A DNA stretch of 64,000 bases from Spirometra erinaceieuropaei (taxonomy: Eukaryota; Platyhelminthes; Cestoda; Diphyllobothriidea; Diphyllobothriidae). Numbering within the stretch: the first letter of the stretch is position 1; every line of letters starts with the position of its first letter. The translations under genes and the position numbers were made by a program. The stretch spans positions 2,700,391 to 2,764,390 of the forward strand of contig CACRXP010000005.1 of the NCBI GenBank assembly GCA_902702965.1, read 5' to 3'. The notes beneath the pieces were generated by a model. It was not told where the DNA came from. It made no database searches and was given only the letters and a program-made list of their open reading frames with translations. Positions 11,222 through 23,500 of this stretch are shown one piece after another.

Positions 11222-11309
<88 letters not shown>

Positions 11310-12190
11310 GTGAGATTAACTCGTTGGCTTTTGTGCTTCAACGTCGATAAGGGCAATGTCATTCGTCTGAACAACTTAGTCAGATTCGTCAGCACGAAAG
11401 ATACTTTCCAACGATGCAGGTATACAAAACGCTGAGGCCAAAGATGTTCTAACGGCGAACTACTTAAAACCATCCACACATTGCTCAAAGGTGAAAAATG
11501 TCCAGTGTCCGTACTGCCCGCCACCAGGCAAACACTTATGGATTTCGATGGGAACTTCTTATCGGGGATTTTCGAACATTCCTTTGGTCGCATTTAAAAT
11601 ACGGCATATAAGCCTGGGGACAATGTACGTTCCAAAATCAATGTGGCCTTGAAATTGTTCAACGAAAAGCCACGAAAATGAGTAGGGGTCAAAACGCCTA
11701 GCATAAAGCAAAACCGCCTAACAAATCTGTACTTTTCCCCTTTGAATTCTAAGCATTTGCGCAAAAGCACCCATAAGCGTTCAGCACTGTTAGACGTCTG
11801 AATGGCAGTGTGGACCTTGAGAGCATTTTTGAATTTACCACGATAACCCAACTTCGTGGTCACCATTGAAATTGCTCGTCAGCAGGCGAGTCTGAAATTG
11901 CAGAGGGTCTCCAATTCTGTCAGAGTCATTAAATCACGGAATGCACTCACCGTAAATGCTGTGGTGTCACCGTCGTTGGAAAGCTTTAAAATGAGGCTGG
12001 AAATATTAATGCTCTGAAATGAGCAAGATTAATGAGAGATTTAAATCAGGCATTCAGAACCACTCGTAATTTTCGTAATTTTATGGTCACCACTTGAACC
12101 ATTTCAGCCCATACGGTGACTATTCAGACTGGACGTTATGGTACTCAAAGGTGCATGCCTGTTTCCGTTAATAAACTGAACTGAACTGAG
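10637..12190 (+). pseudogene. Degenerate LINE RT relic of the same family as the 4210 copy
   Basis: Blocks in order: ASETNFRL/SRLMERVMKSELLPFLG (RT palm entry, 10670-10770), FQHGLRRRRS (10788-10819), the thumb-side motif RWLLCFNVDKGNVIRL (about 11321-11370), and scattered C-terminal RT matches at 11640-12000. The 3' tail TTAATAAACTGAACTGAACT is at 12168-12187. Many stops and frameshifts are present and the FADD region is not recognisable. A CAG array interrupts it. Confidence 0.75.
11223..11309 (+). repeat. (CAG)28 CAA microsatellite
   Basis: There are 28 uninterrupted CAG triplets (11223-11306) followed by CAA. It lies exactly where related LINEs encode the helix before RWLLxFNVDK (compare ALQDSLNRLNSW in the 4210 copy; here the flank reads LQVSLQ). 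The array therefore probably grew from a native CAG codon. The reading frame that would give polyglutamine belongs to a dead RT and should not be taken as a gene. Confidence 0.95.
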
Positions 12191-13420
12191 TCAGGAAACT
12201 GCTGGACGGTAGAGTCGCGTAGGTCAGAAATTGGGTTACCCTCTAAATGAATGTCAGCAAGCTTTGTCAGGTGAAAGATGGACGTCAAAATAATGATATC
12301 CGGTTGAAATAATGCATCAGCAACGACAGCGTCGTCGCCCTGGACATTTGGGATGTTGGGAGCAGGTCGTAAATGCAATGTAGGTGGCGCACCTCCCTAG
12401 GGAAGCGTCATCCGGCTTGAATTAGAATGCGAAAGTGGAGATAAACAGACGTCCGTAGTCGAGGCACATCCCAAAACCTTCGGTCGTTAACAGGTGGCAG
12501 AAATGACAAATGGATAGGTAGATAGCAAAATGTTTGCGAGAGAAAGCACTGTGGCGATTCTGAGCCAAAAGAAGCTTCTGCGAAAAGAAAACAAGTGGCA
12601 GCAACTGGCTATTCTTCTGTTTATGTAAGATGACGCCGACAGTACCTGTGGAAGCGTCAGTGGTCAACATCGGTTATACACTTGCGTCGATACTGAGACG
12701 GTGACGCATAGTGGCGTCCGCAGGAGCCTTCTTATATGCGTAAAAAACTGAGTGGATTGCCAGTAGGAATTTGACCGGCTTTGTCTTAAACTTCAGATAA
12801 TCAGTCGTGGAAGGCAGTGCGGGCGCGCAGTTAGGAATATATCGTCGGCATTAGGTGGAAAGGCCAGTGAAACGCCGCAACTGCGTATGTGTTTTTAGAG
12901 AAGCGACTCCATGCTGTCTGTCGTGACGACCGGGGAATCTGTAAACGAGACGCCAAAAAACGTCAACGTTTATTTTCAATCAGTGTTGCTAGAAAGAGTT
13001 GAATACCTGGAACAAATATGATGCGTGTCCCTCTAGCTGAAAACTGACGACGAACGTATCGTCTGTGTAAAAGTGAACATTTAAGACTGCGCAAATCTTC
13101 CTAGATAAAACAACTCGACTATTTGCTGACATCGCGCAAACCGAAGGACATGCAAAGGAATGCGTTGGCGAATAAAGGGTGTCGTGGCAACTATTTCGAA
13201 ATTTTCCCATCAGCGACTGGTTCTCGTAGTTGGTTATCGTAAATTCGGTCTTAAAAAAGACTTTCCCAGCCGACGCGTTGAAAAAGTCGTGAATAAGGGG
13301 AATTGGATACCGATGCGGTAGACTGACTCCTCGGGACACGATAATTACTACACGGTCTCCAATCATCAAGTGAATATTTGGTGACATACGCAGCGGGACA
13401 CATAATTACAAATGCATCAT
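12150..13420 (-). pseudogene. Ty3/gypsy Pol relic (RT and RNase H)
   Basis: Reading from 13420 down: DDWRPCSNYRV (13290-13370), RYPIPLIHDF in another frame (about 13285-13320), a degraded active site FYTDD (about 13048-13065), and the connection piece RRYIPNCAP (about 12815-12850). Then comes RNase H LTTDASTGTVGVILH (about 12625-12670) with LVFFSQKLL and a DxALF-like end near 12320. The order RT then RNase H fits gypsy Pol. Frameshifts and stops occur throughout, so it is inactive. Confidence 0.75.
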
Positions 13421-14512
13421 GTATTTGAATTCGTTCCTGCCCGGAGCTTATCGGGGTGAAATATGCCCGGATGAGCATGCACGAATTAGCCTGTTGTGAC
13501 GATGCTGTGTTTGTCCGCGTGTTAAACTGTCCATGGTTCAGTAGTGCTCCCCAGGCACTGTACAATAAATTCTTCATTATCGTCCTGCCTAATAATTCGG
13601 TTTATTCTAGAGACATCAAAAGCGACTTCGGCGCACGAATTAGATCGAATGGCGCATGTTTCATCGTTGACTAATACAAAAGGATAAACGCCAGCAAAAT
13701 ATTGTCACTTTTGAGAAGAATTTCATGAAGCAAGAGGCTAGCCAGAGGAAATAAAACAAATAGTTGGCACCCACTTATGAGGTGTATCTGAATGCAGGGG
13801 CCCACTAACGCTATCAAAAGGTGTTTTTTTAGACTTTGTTCATTTATGTGCTGGTAGTGTCCTGCTTTTCATATCCAAATAATGCTGTATACTTTCTGTG
13901 TCTACGTTTGTGAATGCTACTTAGGGCTGCTAATTCTGTTTTTTTCTGCAATCTGGATGAGCGCTCGGCGCAGTTCCTTTGTCTGGCAATGGCTGCAAGC
14001 GTCCAATCGTTAAAAATACTGTTGGACATTCCAGTGCGTGTCTAAGGTTCTCATACACTCCTACGATTTTATGGCACACACGGGTTCGCGGGTTCTCGAA
14101 TAGATCTGTACAAACCTTGAAGTCCAAACTTAGGTCTCTTGCTAATATACAAGTTGCTCCGAGTTCTTTTCTTAATCATTGTACGATTTTTCTTAAGCAT
14201 TGCGCCGCCTGACCTTGGTATACTACCTTCTTGAAGACATATGCCAACCATTTCAGTCTTCTAGCGTAGTCGTCTGTGTGGTTTTATGCCTACACTATTA
14301 TCGCCCGCGCCATACAAGTTCGGCAAGCGTGGTTTCTTGGACCAATTTGGTTAGCCGCTTTTCTCGCATCTATCGTTGTTGTAAACAAGTCTTTTTTCAA
14401 GTGTTCGTAGACAGATTTATTTGCCTTATGTTTAAAAGTGCTGGAGTCTGAGGTGCCCTTACATGGAGACATGTCTAAACTGTATGCCTGAGAAATTGCC
14501 ATTTCGTCAAAG
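13421..14512. other. No recognised gene
   Basis: Several 60-80-codon frames occur on both strands. None shows a domain I recognise and none has consistent splice structure. The region probably consists of decayed repeats. Confidence 0.45.
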
Positions 14513-14560
14513 AATGAGACTTTGTTATATTAACCATGGTTAATATAACAAAGTCTCATT
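14513..14560. repeat. Perfect 48-bp palindrome without spacer
   Basis: Twenty-four bases reading outward from a central CCATGG are exactly mirrored. The left arm begins AATGAGACTTTGTTATATTA and the right arm ends in its complement. Beyond the perfect part the flanks show weaker inverted similarity (TTTCGTCAAAG left; TTAACGAAGAAAG right). It could extrude as a cruciform or be the fold-back end of a decayed element. Confidence 0.95.
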
Positions 14561-16816
14561 TGTTAACGAAGAAAGGCCTATGTTATTGCGGAAGAGGTAA
14601 AGCCATATTTATTCGCGATGATCGAAGTGATTGGTTGCAGTTACTCAAGTTCGGTACTGACTGCACCAAATGTTACAATACTTGCGCGCATCGATTGTTG
14701 TTGGGCGCTGATATTGGCCTCCAAAACGGGATGCGCCGTAAATGCACTAAACCAAAACAAAATCAGACTGGCTCTTGACGGGCGGCGCAGAGTCCCCCGT
14801 TGTCCAAAACTACTGTCATCGTCGGTTGGTAGATTTAGTCGACTGGTACATGGAGGAGGGAAGGGACCTGATAGCATTTAGTCGCCTAGGGCTAGATCTT
14901 TGCTAGCCCGTTTGACTTGCGGGCTAGTACAGAGATAGTAACCTGATGGCAGACAGTGCTCGATCTGTGCGAGGAAAGGAGCAATTCTGCTACACCTTGA
15001 TGCTCACCCGAGCGCATTTTGCACGTCACTCATGAGGGGCCCCTTTGCGCGTACGCACGCACGCACTGTATCCAGACTTATGCGCATGTTTGCCGACTTA
15101 AATCGTCTTGGGCTACAACGCCGTCAATTCGGCCGAGTAGGCTTGTTAACTTACTGTCCCCGTGTGGACAGTGTCCGCTAAGATTGCTGAGAAAATCCAG
15201 TTAATCGCAACACCAGCCCGCGACCAGGCCAGCCCTGGGAGGGTAGAATGCTATCAAGGGAGAGTAAGGTCGACAATGAAGGATCCACTCCTCACAGCAA
15301 GTCAGCGTATTTCGCTCTACGACAAGTCGGGCGTGCTTGATTCTATGAAGACTCGTGGCTTGGAAGGTTGTTAACTACCGGGGTAAGTGGGTCCTTTGCA
15401 GTACTGAGTCTGGTCCAATGGCTCCTCCTGAATGTGAACTTTATGTTACTCTCATCAATTTGAGATCTGACCCGCTCATGCAGTGGATACCAGGTTGTGG
15501 GACGAGTAAGCGGGCTGTTTAGCTTTGTCAGCCACTTCTCCCGCGCCCACTTTCCATGGTCTTTACATTATTTTGCCATTGGATCAAAGGGGGCGAGGGA
15601 AGATAGAGAGAGAGCGGCAACTTTCACAGAAATTTGCCTCAATTGACTAATCTACGGGCAGCTGGCCATTGCTATGCTCAATCCGTGGGGCGCTAGGTGG
15701 ACGCCGTCGTCTGTGACATCCGAACTCTCGGATGCTGGCATATTCGCAGTCGTTGACGTAGTAGGTAGAGTGTCTGACGTCATAGATTGCTTGGAAGGTA
15801 GTTGTCCCAGCAGTTATCTACCGCACCTCGTAAAGTCAGTCCAGTCGTAAATGACAAAGCGCAACTACATGTGCTGGCGGACGGGAAGTTTACTTGGAGT
15901 CAGGAGACATCGTAACCCATATTTTGCAGCCGACCGTCATTGTGGGCCACAAAAAATAGCTACTCCTGCATAGGTCTGACTCAGGTGGAGGACTCAGTGC
16001 AGTGGAATTCCGCGGATTGCAATAGTTTAAAATGCTTTTCTTGGCTGTTGCTAAGTGTCCGTCCGTCTGCTCGTCTAGGAATGTAGGAATCCTCGAACAC
16101 TATTAACTCAAGCATTTGAAGAAGGTATTCGTGCTCAACCATTGGCACCATCAATAATTTTGACAGAGCTTTCATATTTTTGCTTCTTACAATTGCCATG
16201 CGGTCGGTGGAATATCAACTTGGCACGTAGATCTCTAAAATTAAACTTATGGCCTGCCTATGATTGTCACCTCACACGGTATGACTCTGGCCGGCCTCAA
16301 CCATGTCGCGAGTTTTATCCCTCTACCCGCAATTACCAACAATAGTTGGCCCTGGTAGATCGATTCACCTCCTCCGCCATTAAAGGAGACCATTTGCCGT
16401 AGGTTCAACAGCCACTGTTGTGTCCCGATTCACTGTATCAGACCAGATTCTCAGCTGACCTGACATCAAGGTAAGTGGCTGTGCTGACTTTCTGACAACA
16501 GTCCCAATCTCATAGGTTGGTTCTAAAGTATACTTTCATAGGATGATACATTTTAACCGGCGCGCCTCACCATATAACATCGCTTGTTAGCTTCCTACAC
16601 AGGAACTATCCTGATCAGAAAGTGGCCGACATTTCTCCCTCATAAACCTTTTTACCACAAGATACACTTTAAGTCTTAAAGCGCCGAAATAATTTCAAAA
16701 TGAATATTCGTGAACAAAGTATGTGTCTAGAAACGATCTAAATGTCCTCTTTCATCATCATCCTATTTCACTAGCATTTCTTTAATGGCTTATTTTTCGC
16801 TTCATTGTACCTATAG
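14561..16816. other. No recognised gene; presumed 5' region or intron of the NOLC1-like gene
   Basis: I looked for a LisH-type first exon (expected at the N-terminus of Nopp140 proteins) and could not identify one. No promoter elements are called. There is a short GAGAGA run near 15607-15616. A minus-strand frame at 15981-16199 has no recognisable domain. Confidence 0.4.
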
Positions 16817-17569
16817 TTACCAATGAAGAATACGAGGGCAGACGGATATTTTGCTCAAACATCTAAAGCGGCCCACTCCCCAGAACTTTCTATTCATTTC
16901 AAGCCTCTCAACAAAAATGCAAGTTCAGATTCACCTCAAAGGCCAACAGTGAAGCAACGAAAACGGAATAGCTCTTACCACATTGCTAGTCCCCAAAATC
17001 CACAAACAGAAGAGAAAAAACGAAACGCAAACACCCAACTCCCGCTAAAGACTGCAAAGAAAACAGCGGCCGAATCGGAATCTCAAATTGATTCTGAAGA
17101 GGTGACACCAAAACAACTGCCGGCAGTACATGACAAAACGTTTGTATCCCGGAACTGGCCAGGGCCAACCAAGTCAACCTCGTCCGAGCACCGGAATGAC
17201 GCTAGAAAGGAAAAGCCAAAGACTACCGCTGTAAACAACCTTGGAAAAACACCCGCAGCGATGGTGAACACGCCGAGTAAAATGACCAATTCCCTCAATA
17301 AAAAAGGAATAGTCGAAAACATTCCAAAACAGGCAAAGCCGGCGATGAAGGCAGGCGTGGTAGACAAGGCTGGAAGTCAGTCGAAGAAGGCGTCGAGTTC
17401 ATCGGAGTCTGAGAGTGAGTCGGAGGATGAGCCGCCGAAGAAGACAGTCGCAGTGGCGAAGCCGGTGGTGAAGGCAGGCGTGGTAGGCAAGGCTGGAAGT
17501 CAGTCGAAGAAGGCGTCGAGTTCATCGGAGTCTGAGAGTGAGTCGGAGGATGAGCCGCCGAGGATAATG
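16817..17569 (+). CDS. NOLC1: NOLC1-like, exon with basic/acidic repeats
   Basis: An acceptor-like CTATAG ends at 16816 and the first ATG is at 16823, so this may be an internal exon whose frame continues upstream. The donor ATG|GTAAGT is at 17570. The end of the exon contains two copies of a 41-residue repeat (17336-17458, and a 37-residue version at 17459-17569), each with KAGSQSKKASSSSESESESE and DEPP. The Ser-Glu runs are consensus CK2 sites. Confidence 0.8.
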
Positions 17570-20500
17570 GTAAGTGTGTTGTAGCCTGTCTTGTGAACTG
17601 CTTTAACTTCTTCGGCGAGTGTTAGTTTTTTGATTTATGCCGTCTTAAGTAGCGCTGAATTGAGGTTTTCAGGGTATGCCTTCCTTATTCCTCAGGTGTC
17701 TTCTACTGGAAAACGTGCGCTCCCTGGTCCGAATTCGGCCGCGGTGATGCCGAAGAAATTTAAGGCGGATTCTTTTTCGTCCCCGAGTATTCGCGCATCC
17801 CTTGGTAATTCTGTTCTCTGTGGACTGTTTTACTGTTTTCATAGCCTGATATCTGTGCTGTTTGTTTGGGCGTCACTGAGTTCCAGCGCTATCTTTGCTC
17901 GTAACGTGTAGCTGTCAGGTTCATGTAGCTTATATTAGACTGTAGCTTTCGCCACTTGGGAGTATTTGACTGTGTCATATTGTCAGTCACTACACATAAG
18001 GTGGTGTCCGGTCTTCTTTGCTTATTGAAACATCGCTGTGGGAGTTATAAGTATGGCAAATGCTATGTGCCATTGTTTTTTGTAAATATTTTAACGACAA
18101 CTACTTCTGCCTCGTAGGATTTTGCTGTGTTGTGTCGATTATGACGATCAGACTGTGGTTTTATCCTCTGCAGTTTTGAGTTTCTTTGTGCTCTAGTTCC
18201 ATCGTCTTCTTTGTGTCAGTGGTTTTTGTTCACCTTGTAGTTGTAGTCGTAGGTTGAATTTCGAGACCTTAGCTGTTAAATTACTCACTACTTTTGGCCG
18301 CAGGACTGCCAACAATTTTGCAGGCGTGCCAACTTCCCTAGTGGTAGTGCACGACTTGTAAAGCTTCACATCGGATCTTCATCGGTTGCCATTCTACTTT
18401 GTTTGCATGGACAGTCATACTGCCGTAGTAGTCCTCTGGTACGGTGGTATAGGGACGCTTGCCTATCAGGTTACAAAACGTACTCGTGTCCCTGTGCCTT
18501 GGATTTTTCTGACTGACGACGGTTTTTATGTCAGAAATGGGCATCTCCATCTCCCCTGTCTTTGTGGGTACCTGCTTACCTGTCTGTAGCACTGGTCGGA
18601 GTGCAACCGCCTGTGAGGACTGTAGATTGAGCTCCAAGACAACGGGACGAGCACGCCCCGTAACCTGATTGGTGGCCGCCCTTCTGCCATAGTTAATGTG
18701 TCCGATGAAAACCGACAGGACAACGAGCCCGTGGCTCAGTGGTTATAGCTTTGGATTTACCAGCATTGGGTAACCAAAAGAACTCAGGTCCTAACCCCAG
18801 ACATGGGGTTGGGCATAGCTTGCTGACGACGGCTAGTAAGCCGGAGATGGCTGTTCCGGCCTTTGTCGTTTTTGTCAGTTCCCTTAATCGTCTAGTTGCT
18901 CACGTAGAAATGTCTCCTCCCTGGCATTCATTGTAGGCGAGTATTTCAAGAGGTCTGGATGGGGAAATGTATCACCATTATTTTTGCATAGAACCTAAAG
19001 CGTTCTAAACTTCTTACTGGATTGCTACTCAGTTTCTGACCTGAGTGGGTTTTTCTGTCCATAGCCAAGAACCACACCTCAATTACTTCGCGCTCTACCC
19101 TTGAAAATGATGACGGGACGGACGCCACTCAAACCGTTGCCTCGAAGGCGAAGTCCCCCGGCACACCTTCCGCAGTCAATGTAACTCGAAGGAAGCGCCA
19201 AGCTTCCGACTCAGAGAAGCCTGCTCTCCCAAGTAAAAAACCTGCTACTACCGCTGCCAATCTGAGTGGTAAGAACGTAACCCACCTGCTTATGACAACG
19301 GCATGACCACAAGACATATGTTTTTCACCTACCACTGCAACCAACTCGCCGGTTGACTTTGAAATGCCGTCTTTGTTTCTTCCTTGCTTTCGATCGGCCC
19401 AATAACATGTGGAATAATTTTTTTGTTCGGAAATACTCGGATATTTATTTACCAGATGCATATTTCACTGAAAGTAGACCGGTAGAACGCTGGAACCACA
19501 AGCGAGCAAATACATAGACCATTTGCTAATAGAAGCGAAGAAGCGAGTCCCAGAAAGTAGTCACCAAGAAGGAGAGACGATCCTTGCAACAAGAGCTTTA
19601 TTAGTCCGACGTTTCGGATTCGCACTCGAAGCCACCATCAGAGACAGAGTAAGATAAGTGTGGTAGATTGGCCAGTATTTATAGGATGTAGTTGCTAGGC
19701 CGCCATATGCCTATCCCCGTTAGCAGCTCCCGAGTGTATCACGGCTCGACCGGCCAGGTGTTGAATTATGCGGTTGATATGCGCTTGTGTGTCGGTCAAG
19801 ATTATTGGCCCCCACGCTCATCGCACGCCGTCGAGTTGTTGACTGCCGGATTTCGTCATTCGTTTGGACTCTGGGGCAATTCGACTCGCCGGCATTGACA
19901 CCATGAACGGTGGTCATGCGCACATTCTCCTCGCGGTTAACTACTTTGCCTAGACGAAGTCTCGGCGCCGAATATGGGACGGGGGAACGTTGTGTTTGTT
20001 GATTGATTGAGGGCCGGGAAACCATGACTCGAGCAGTTTGCGGCTCGCGCAGTTGTCACCTCTAGCAAAAATTTATGCCTCGTCAAACTTGAATGTGTGG
20101 TTGGGTCCCGTCGACTGAGCCGCCACTTGGGAGCTGGCATCTCTCCTCCTCCCCGCTGCTGCGTGCTCGGCCATCCGCGTCCGCAGTAGTCACAACCGCA
20201 TGAACTGCAAACTGCTCGAGTCAAGGTTTTCCGGCCCTCAACAAGCACGGCGACCTCCCCGCTCCATATTCGTCGCCGAGACTTCGTCTAGGCAAAGTAT
20301 TTATCCGCGAGGGGAGCGTGCGGATGACCACCGTTCCTAGTGTCAATGTCGGCGAGCCAAACTGACGAAGAGTCGATACGGATGACGACATCTGGCATTG
20401 GCCGAAATACTTAATTATCATTTTAGTTAGAAGTTGAGATACTGGTTAGTGTGCAGCAGATTTCCGAAGTATTTCATAGGCCACACGATGCTGTAATCTT

Positions 20501-23500
20501 TCCAGCCACCCGAGAAAATTCCACTTACGGTAACTGACTGCTTCAGTAATGCGGCGTTTTCCGTTGATTTCCGATATTTTTAGATTCAAACATATTTCGT
20601 GGAAAGTATGCCCAGAAGCATCCTTTCGATAGATCACGCTTTTTGCTGGACGTAATACTCATAAAAGGGGATCCTTCAGTTTTAAAGCAATATTTCCCCG
20701 GAATGAATTTGAAGTAGGCATGGACAGCAGAATTTATTGGAACCAGTAAACTGCGGGACAACCTATCAACTGCAGCCTCTCGTTCCATAACGCAGATAAC
20801 AAGTGAGAAACGCACAGGGGCTTGAACTTCGACAGGAAAAATCAATGTAAAACAGCAAGGTCATCGTATATTGCACGCAGACTAATCAATAAAATGGTAA
20901 CTTCAAAACGCAACACAGGAAAGAAAATGGGGAGGTAAACACGTCGAGGGATTTCGTAAATCAAAAGGGGCTCAGGTCTACCAGGGCAAGCTGAGGTTAA
21001 CCACGCGGTCTAACTGTTTACAAAGGTCGGCTTTCTCCCGCCGTATGTAGGCTGCCTCCAGGTAGCGCAATAACCGAGTTGTTCGTGCTCGAACTAATAC
21101 TCGAAAAGATGTTTTGCGGTCAACCGAATAGCCACTATCAAGGAGGTGTTTTGTGATAGAAGACTGTGGAATCTTATTCTCCAGCTTTAGAAGCTGCAGA
21201 ATATGAGTTCAGCTGAGTTGTAAGTTCTTTCAATGGCGCATCTCAATCGCCGCTTGATGGCATTTGAGATGTTGTTGCCCTTAAAGGGTAAGGATATTAC
21301 AACGGACTTTTTCGGAACTGATTGCTCCGTCAATTTTGGCCGTAAAGTGTTGCTATACTTTTCGGTGAATCGTGTTGGATATCCACATTTAAGCAGGGCT
21401 GTTTTGAGGCAAGAAATTTCATAATCCAGCGTTTCAATAGAGCAAATATTTCTTGCTCTTTGGAATAGAGTGTAAACCAAATTTCGCTTTCTTCGTATCA
21501 ACACAAAGCTCAAGGAGTGCAGTTATTGGCCTTTCCATGTATACTTGTGGAAAACAGATCGCCTTATTGAACCATCTCCCTTTGTAGTCATGAGGACATC
21601 CAGGAAAGAAAGCTTGCTGCACTGCTCTTTTTCCATTGTGAATTTAATCTTAGGATGGAGACTGATCATGGCAACAAGTAGATCTTCGGCTTCATCGTCG
21701 TTATCAACAATAGCAAAAATATTGTCTACATATCTTTTGCACTGTATTTTCATATTCAATTTTACTGACGACTTTTCTTCTAAGTGACCCATAAAAATGT
21801 CGGCAAGGGTTGGACCAAGTGGACTTCCCATTTCCACTCCATCAATTTGTCTGTATAGCTGTCCATTGAACAGAGATTGGACGTTTTTCGTGCAAGGTTT
21901 CATCCAGTGGTACATTTGTGAATAGTGATACAACGTCCAAGGATATTATGCTTTCGTTGAAAATGTTATGCAACGACAGGCTGCAGTTGATAAGCCGTCG
22001 CGAAATTTACTGGTTCCAACATATTTTGCTGTCCATGCCTGCTTTAAATTCATTCCGGGGAAATAATGCTTCAAGGTTCTCAAACAGCACCTCCCCTCAG
22101 ACATAATTAAGTCCTTGGAAAGGATCTTGCTACTGCGATGCAGAATAACGAGGGAGAATACACGCGTTGAATTTCTTCGGAGTTGCATAAACAGCAAGGA
22201 GTATCTTGTGGAATTTTACGAGATTCCGCGTCGAGGCGGATTCTTCCACTGCCTTGGTTTTATCATTCACGGGCGTTTCGAGACGAAATTAACTATGATC
22301 GTCTAAAATGGATTTCATTTTGCTTACGTAGTTTCTCCGGTTAAGAATGACAACTCCGTGGCCATTGTCAGGCTTGGAAATTACTACTTGTTCATGGCGC
22401 TTCAATGCAGCTAAGGCAGCCACGTGTTCTTTAGTTATTGGTGTTGGTTGCGCTATTTTCGACTTACAAAATTAAATACAGTTTCCATTTTATTGAAGAA
22501 ATAAAGCATCAGAACATTTCCAACAAAACCATGATATCCTTGGACGTTGTATCACTATTCACGAATGTACCACTGGATGAGACTATCGATATCATATGCG
22601 CCCATGCGTCTGAAACCCGCCTTTTATCCGAAGTACTACGTGACCTGTTGAAACCTTGCACGAAAAACGTCCAATCTCTGTTCAATGGACAGCTATACAG
22701 ACAAATTGATGGAGTGGAAATGGGAAGTCCACTTGGTCCAACCCTTGCCGACATTTTTATGGGTCACTTAGAAGAAAAGTCGTCAGTAAAATTGAATATG
22801 AAAATACAGTGCAAAAGATATGTAGACAATATTTTTGCTATTGTTGATAACGACGATGAAGCCGAAGATCTACTTGTTGCCATGATCAGTCTCCATCCTA
22901 ACATTAAATTCACAATGGAAAAAGAGCAGTGCAGCAAGCTTTCTTTCCTGGATGTCCTCATGACTACAAAGGGAGATGGTTCAATAAGGCGATCTGTTTT
23001 CCACAAGTATACATGGAAAGGCCAATAACTGCACTCCTTGAGCTTTGTGTTGATACGAAGAAAGCGAAATTTGGTTTACACTCTATTCCAAAGAGCAAGA
23101 AATATTTGCTCTATTGAAACGCTGGATTATGAAATTTCTTGCCTCAAAACAGCCCTGCTTAAATGTGGATATCCAACACGATTCACCGAAAAGTATAGCA
23201 ACACTTTACGGCCAAAATTGACGGAGCAATCAGTTCCGAAAAAGTCCGTTGTAATATCCTTACCCTTTAAGGGCAACAACATCTCCAATGCCATCAAGCG
23301 GCGATTGAGATGCGCCATTGAAAGAACTTACAACTCAGCTGAACTCATATTCTGCAGCTTCTAAAGCTGGAGAATAAGATTCCACAGTCTTCTATCACAA
23401 AACACCTCCTTGATAGTGGCTATTCGGTTGACCGCAAAACATCTTTTCGAGTATTAGTTCGAGCACGAACAACTCGGTTATTGCGCTACCTGGAGGCAGC

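Noticed and set aside
11163..11435. Open frame encoding a long polyglutamine tract
   Set aside because: It is the CAG array read through a decayed LINE RT; the flanks are RT fragments, not a host polyQ protein.
21187..23364. CRISPR-like or phage-type repeat array
   Set aside because: The repeats are arms of an inverted Penelope-like pair in a eukaryotic intron; no short regularly spaced repeats exist in the window.
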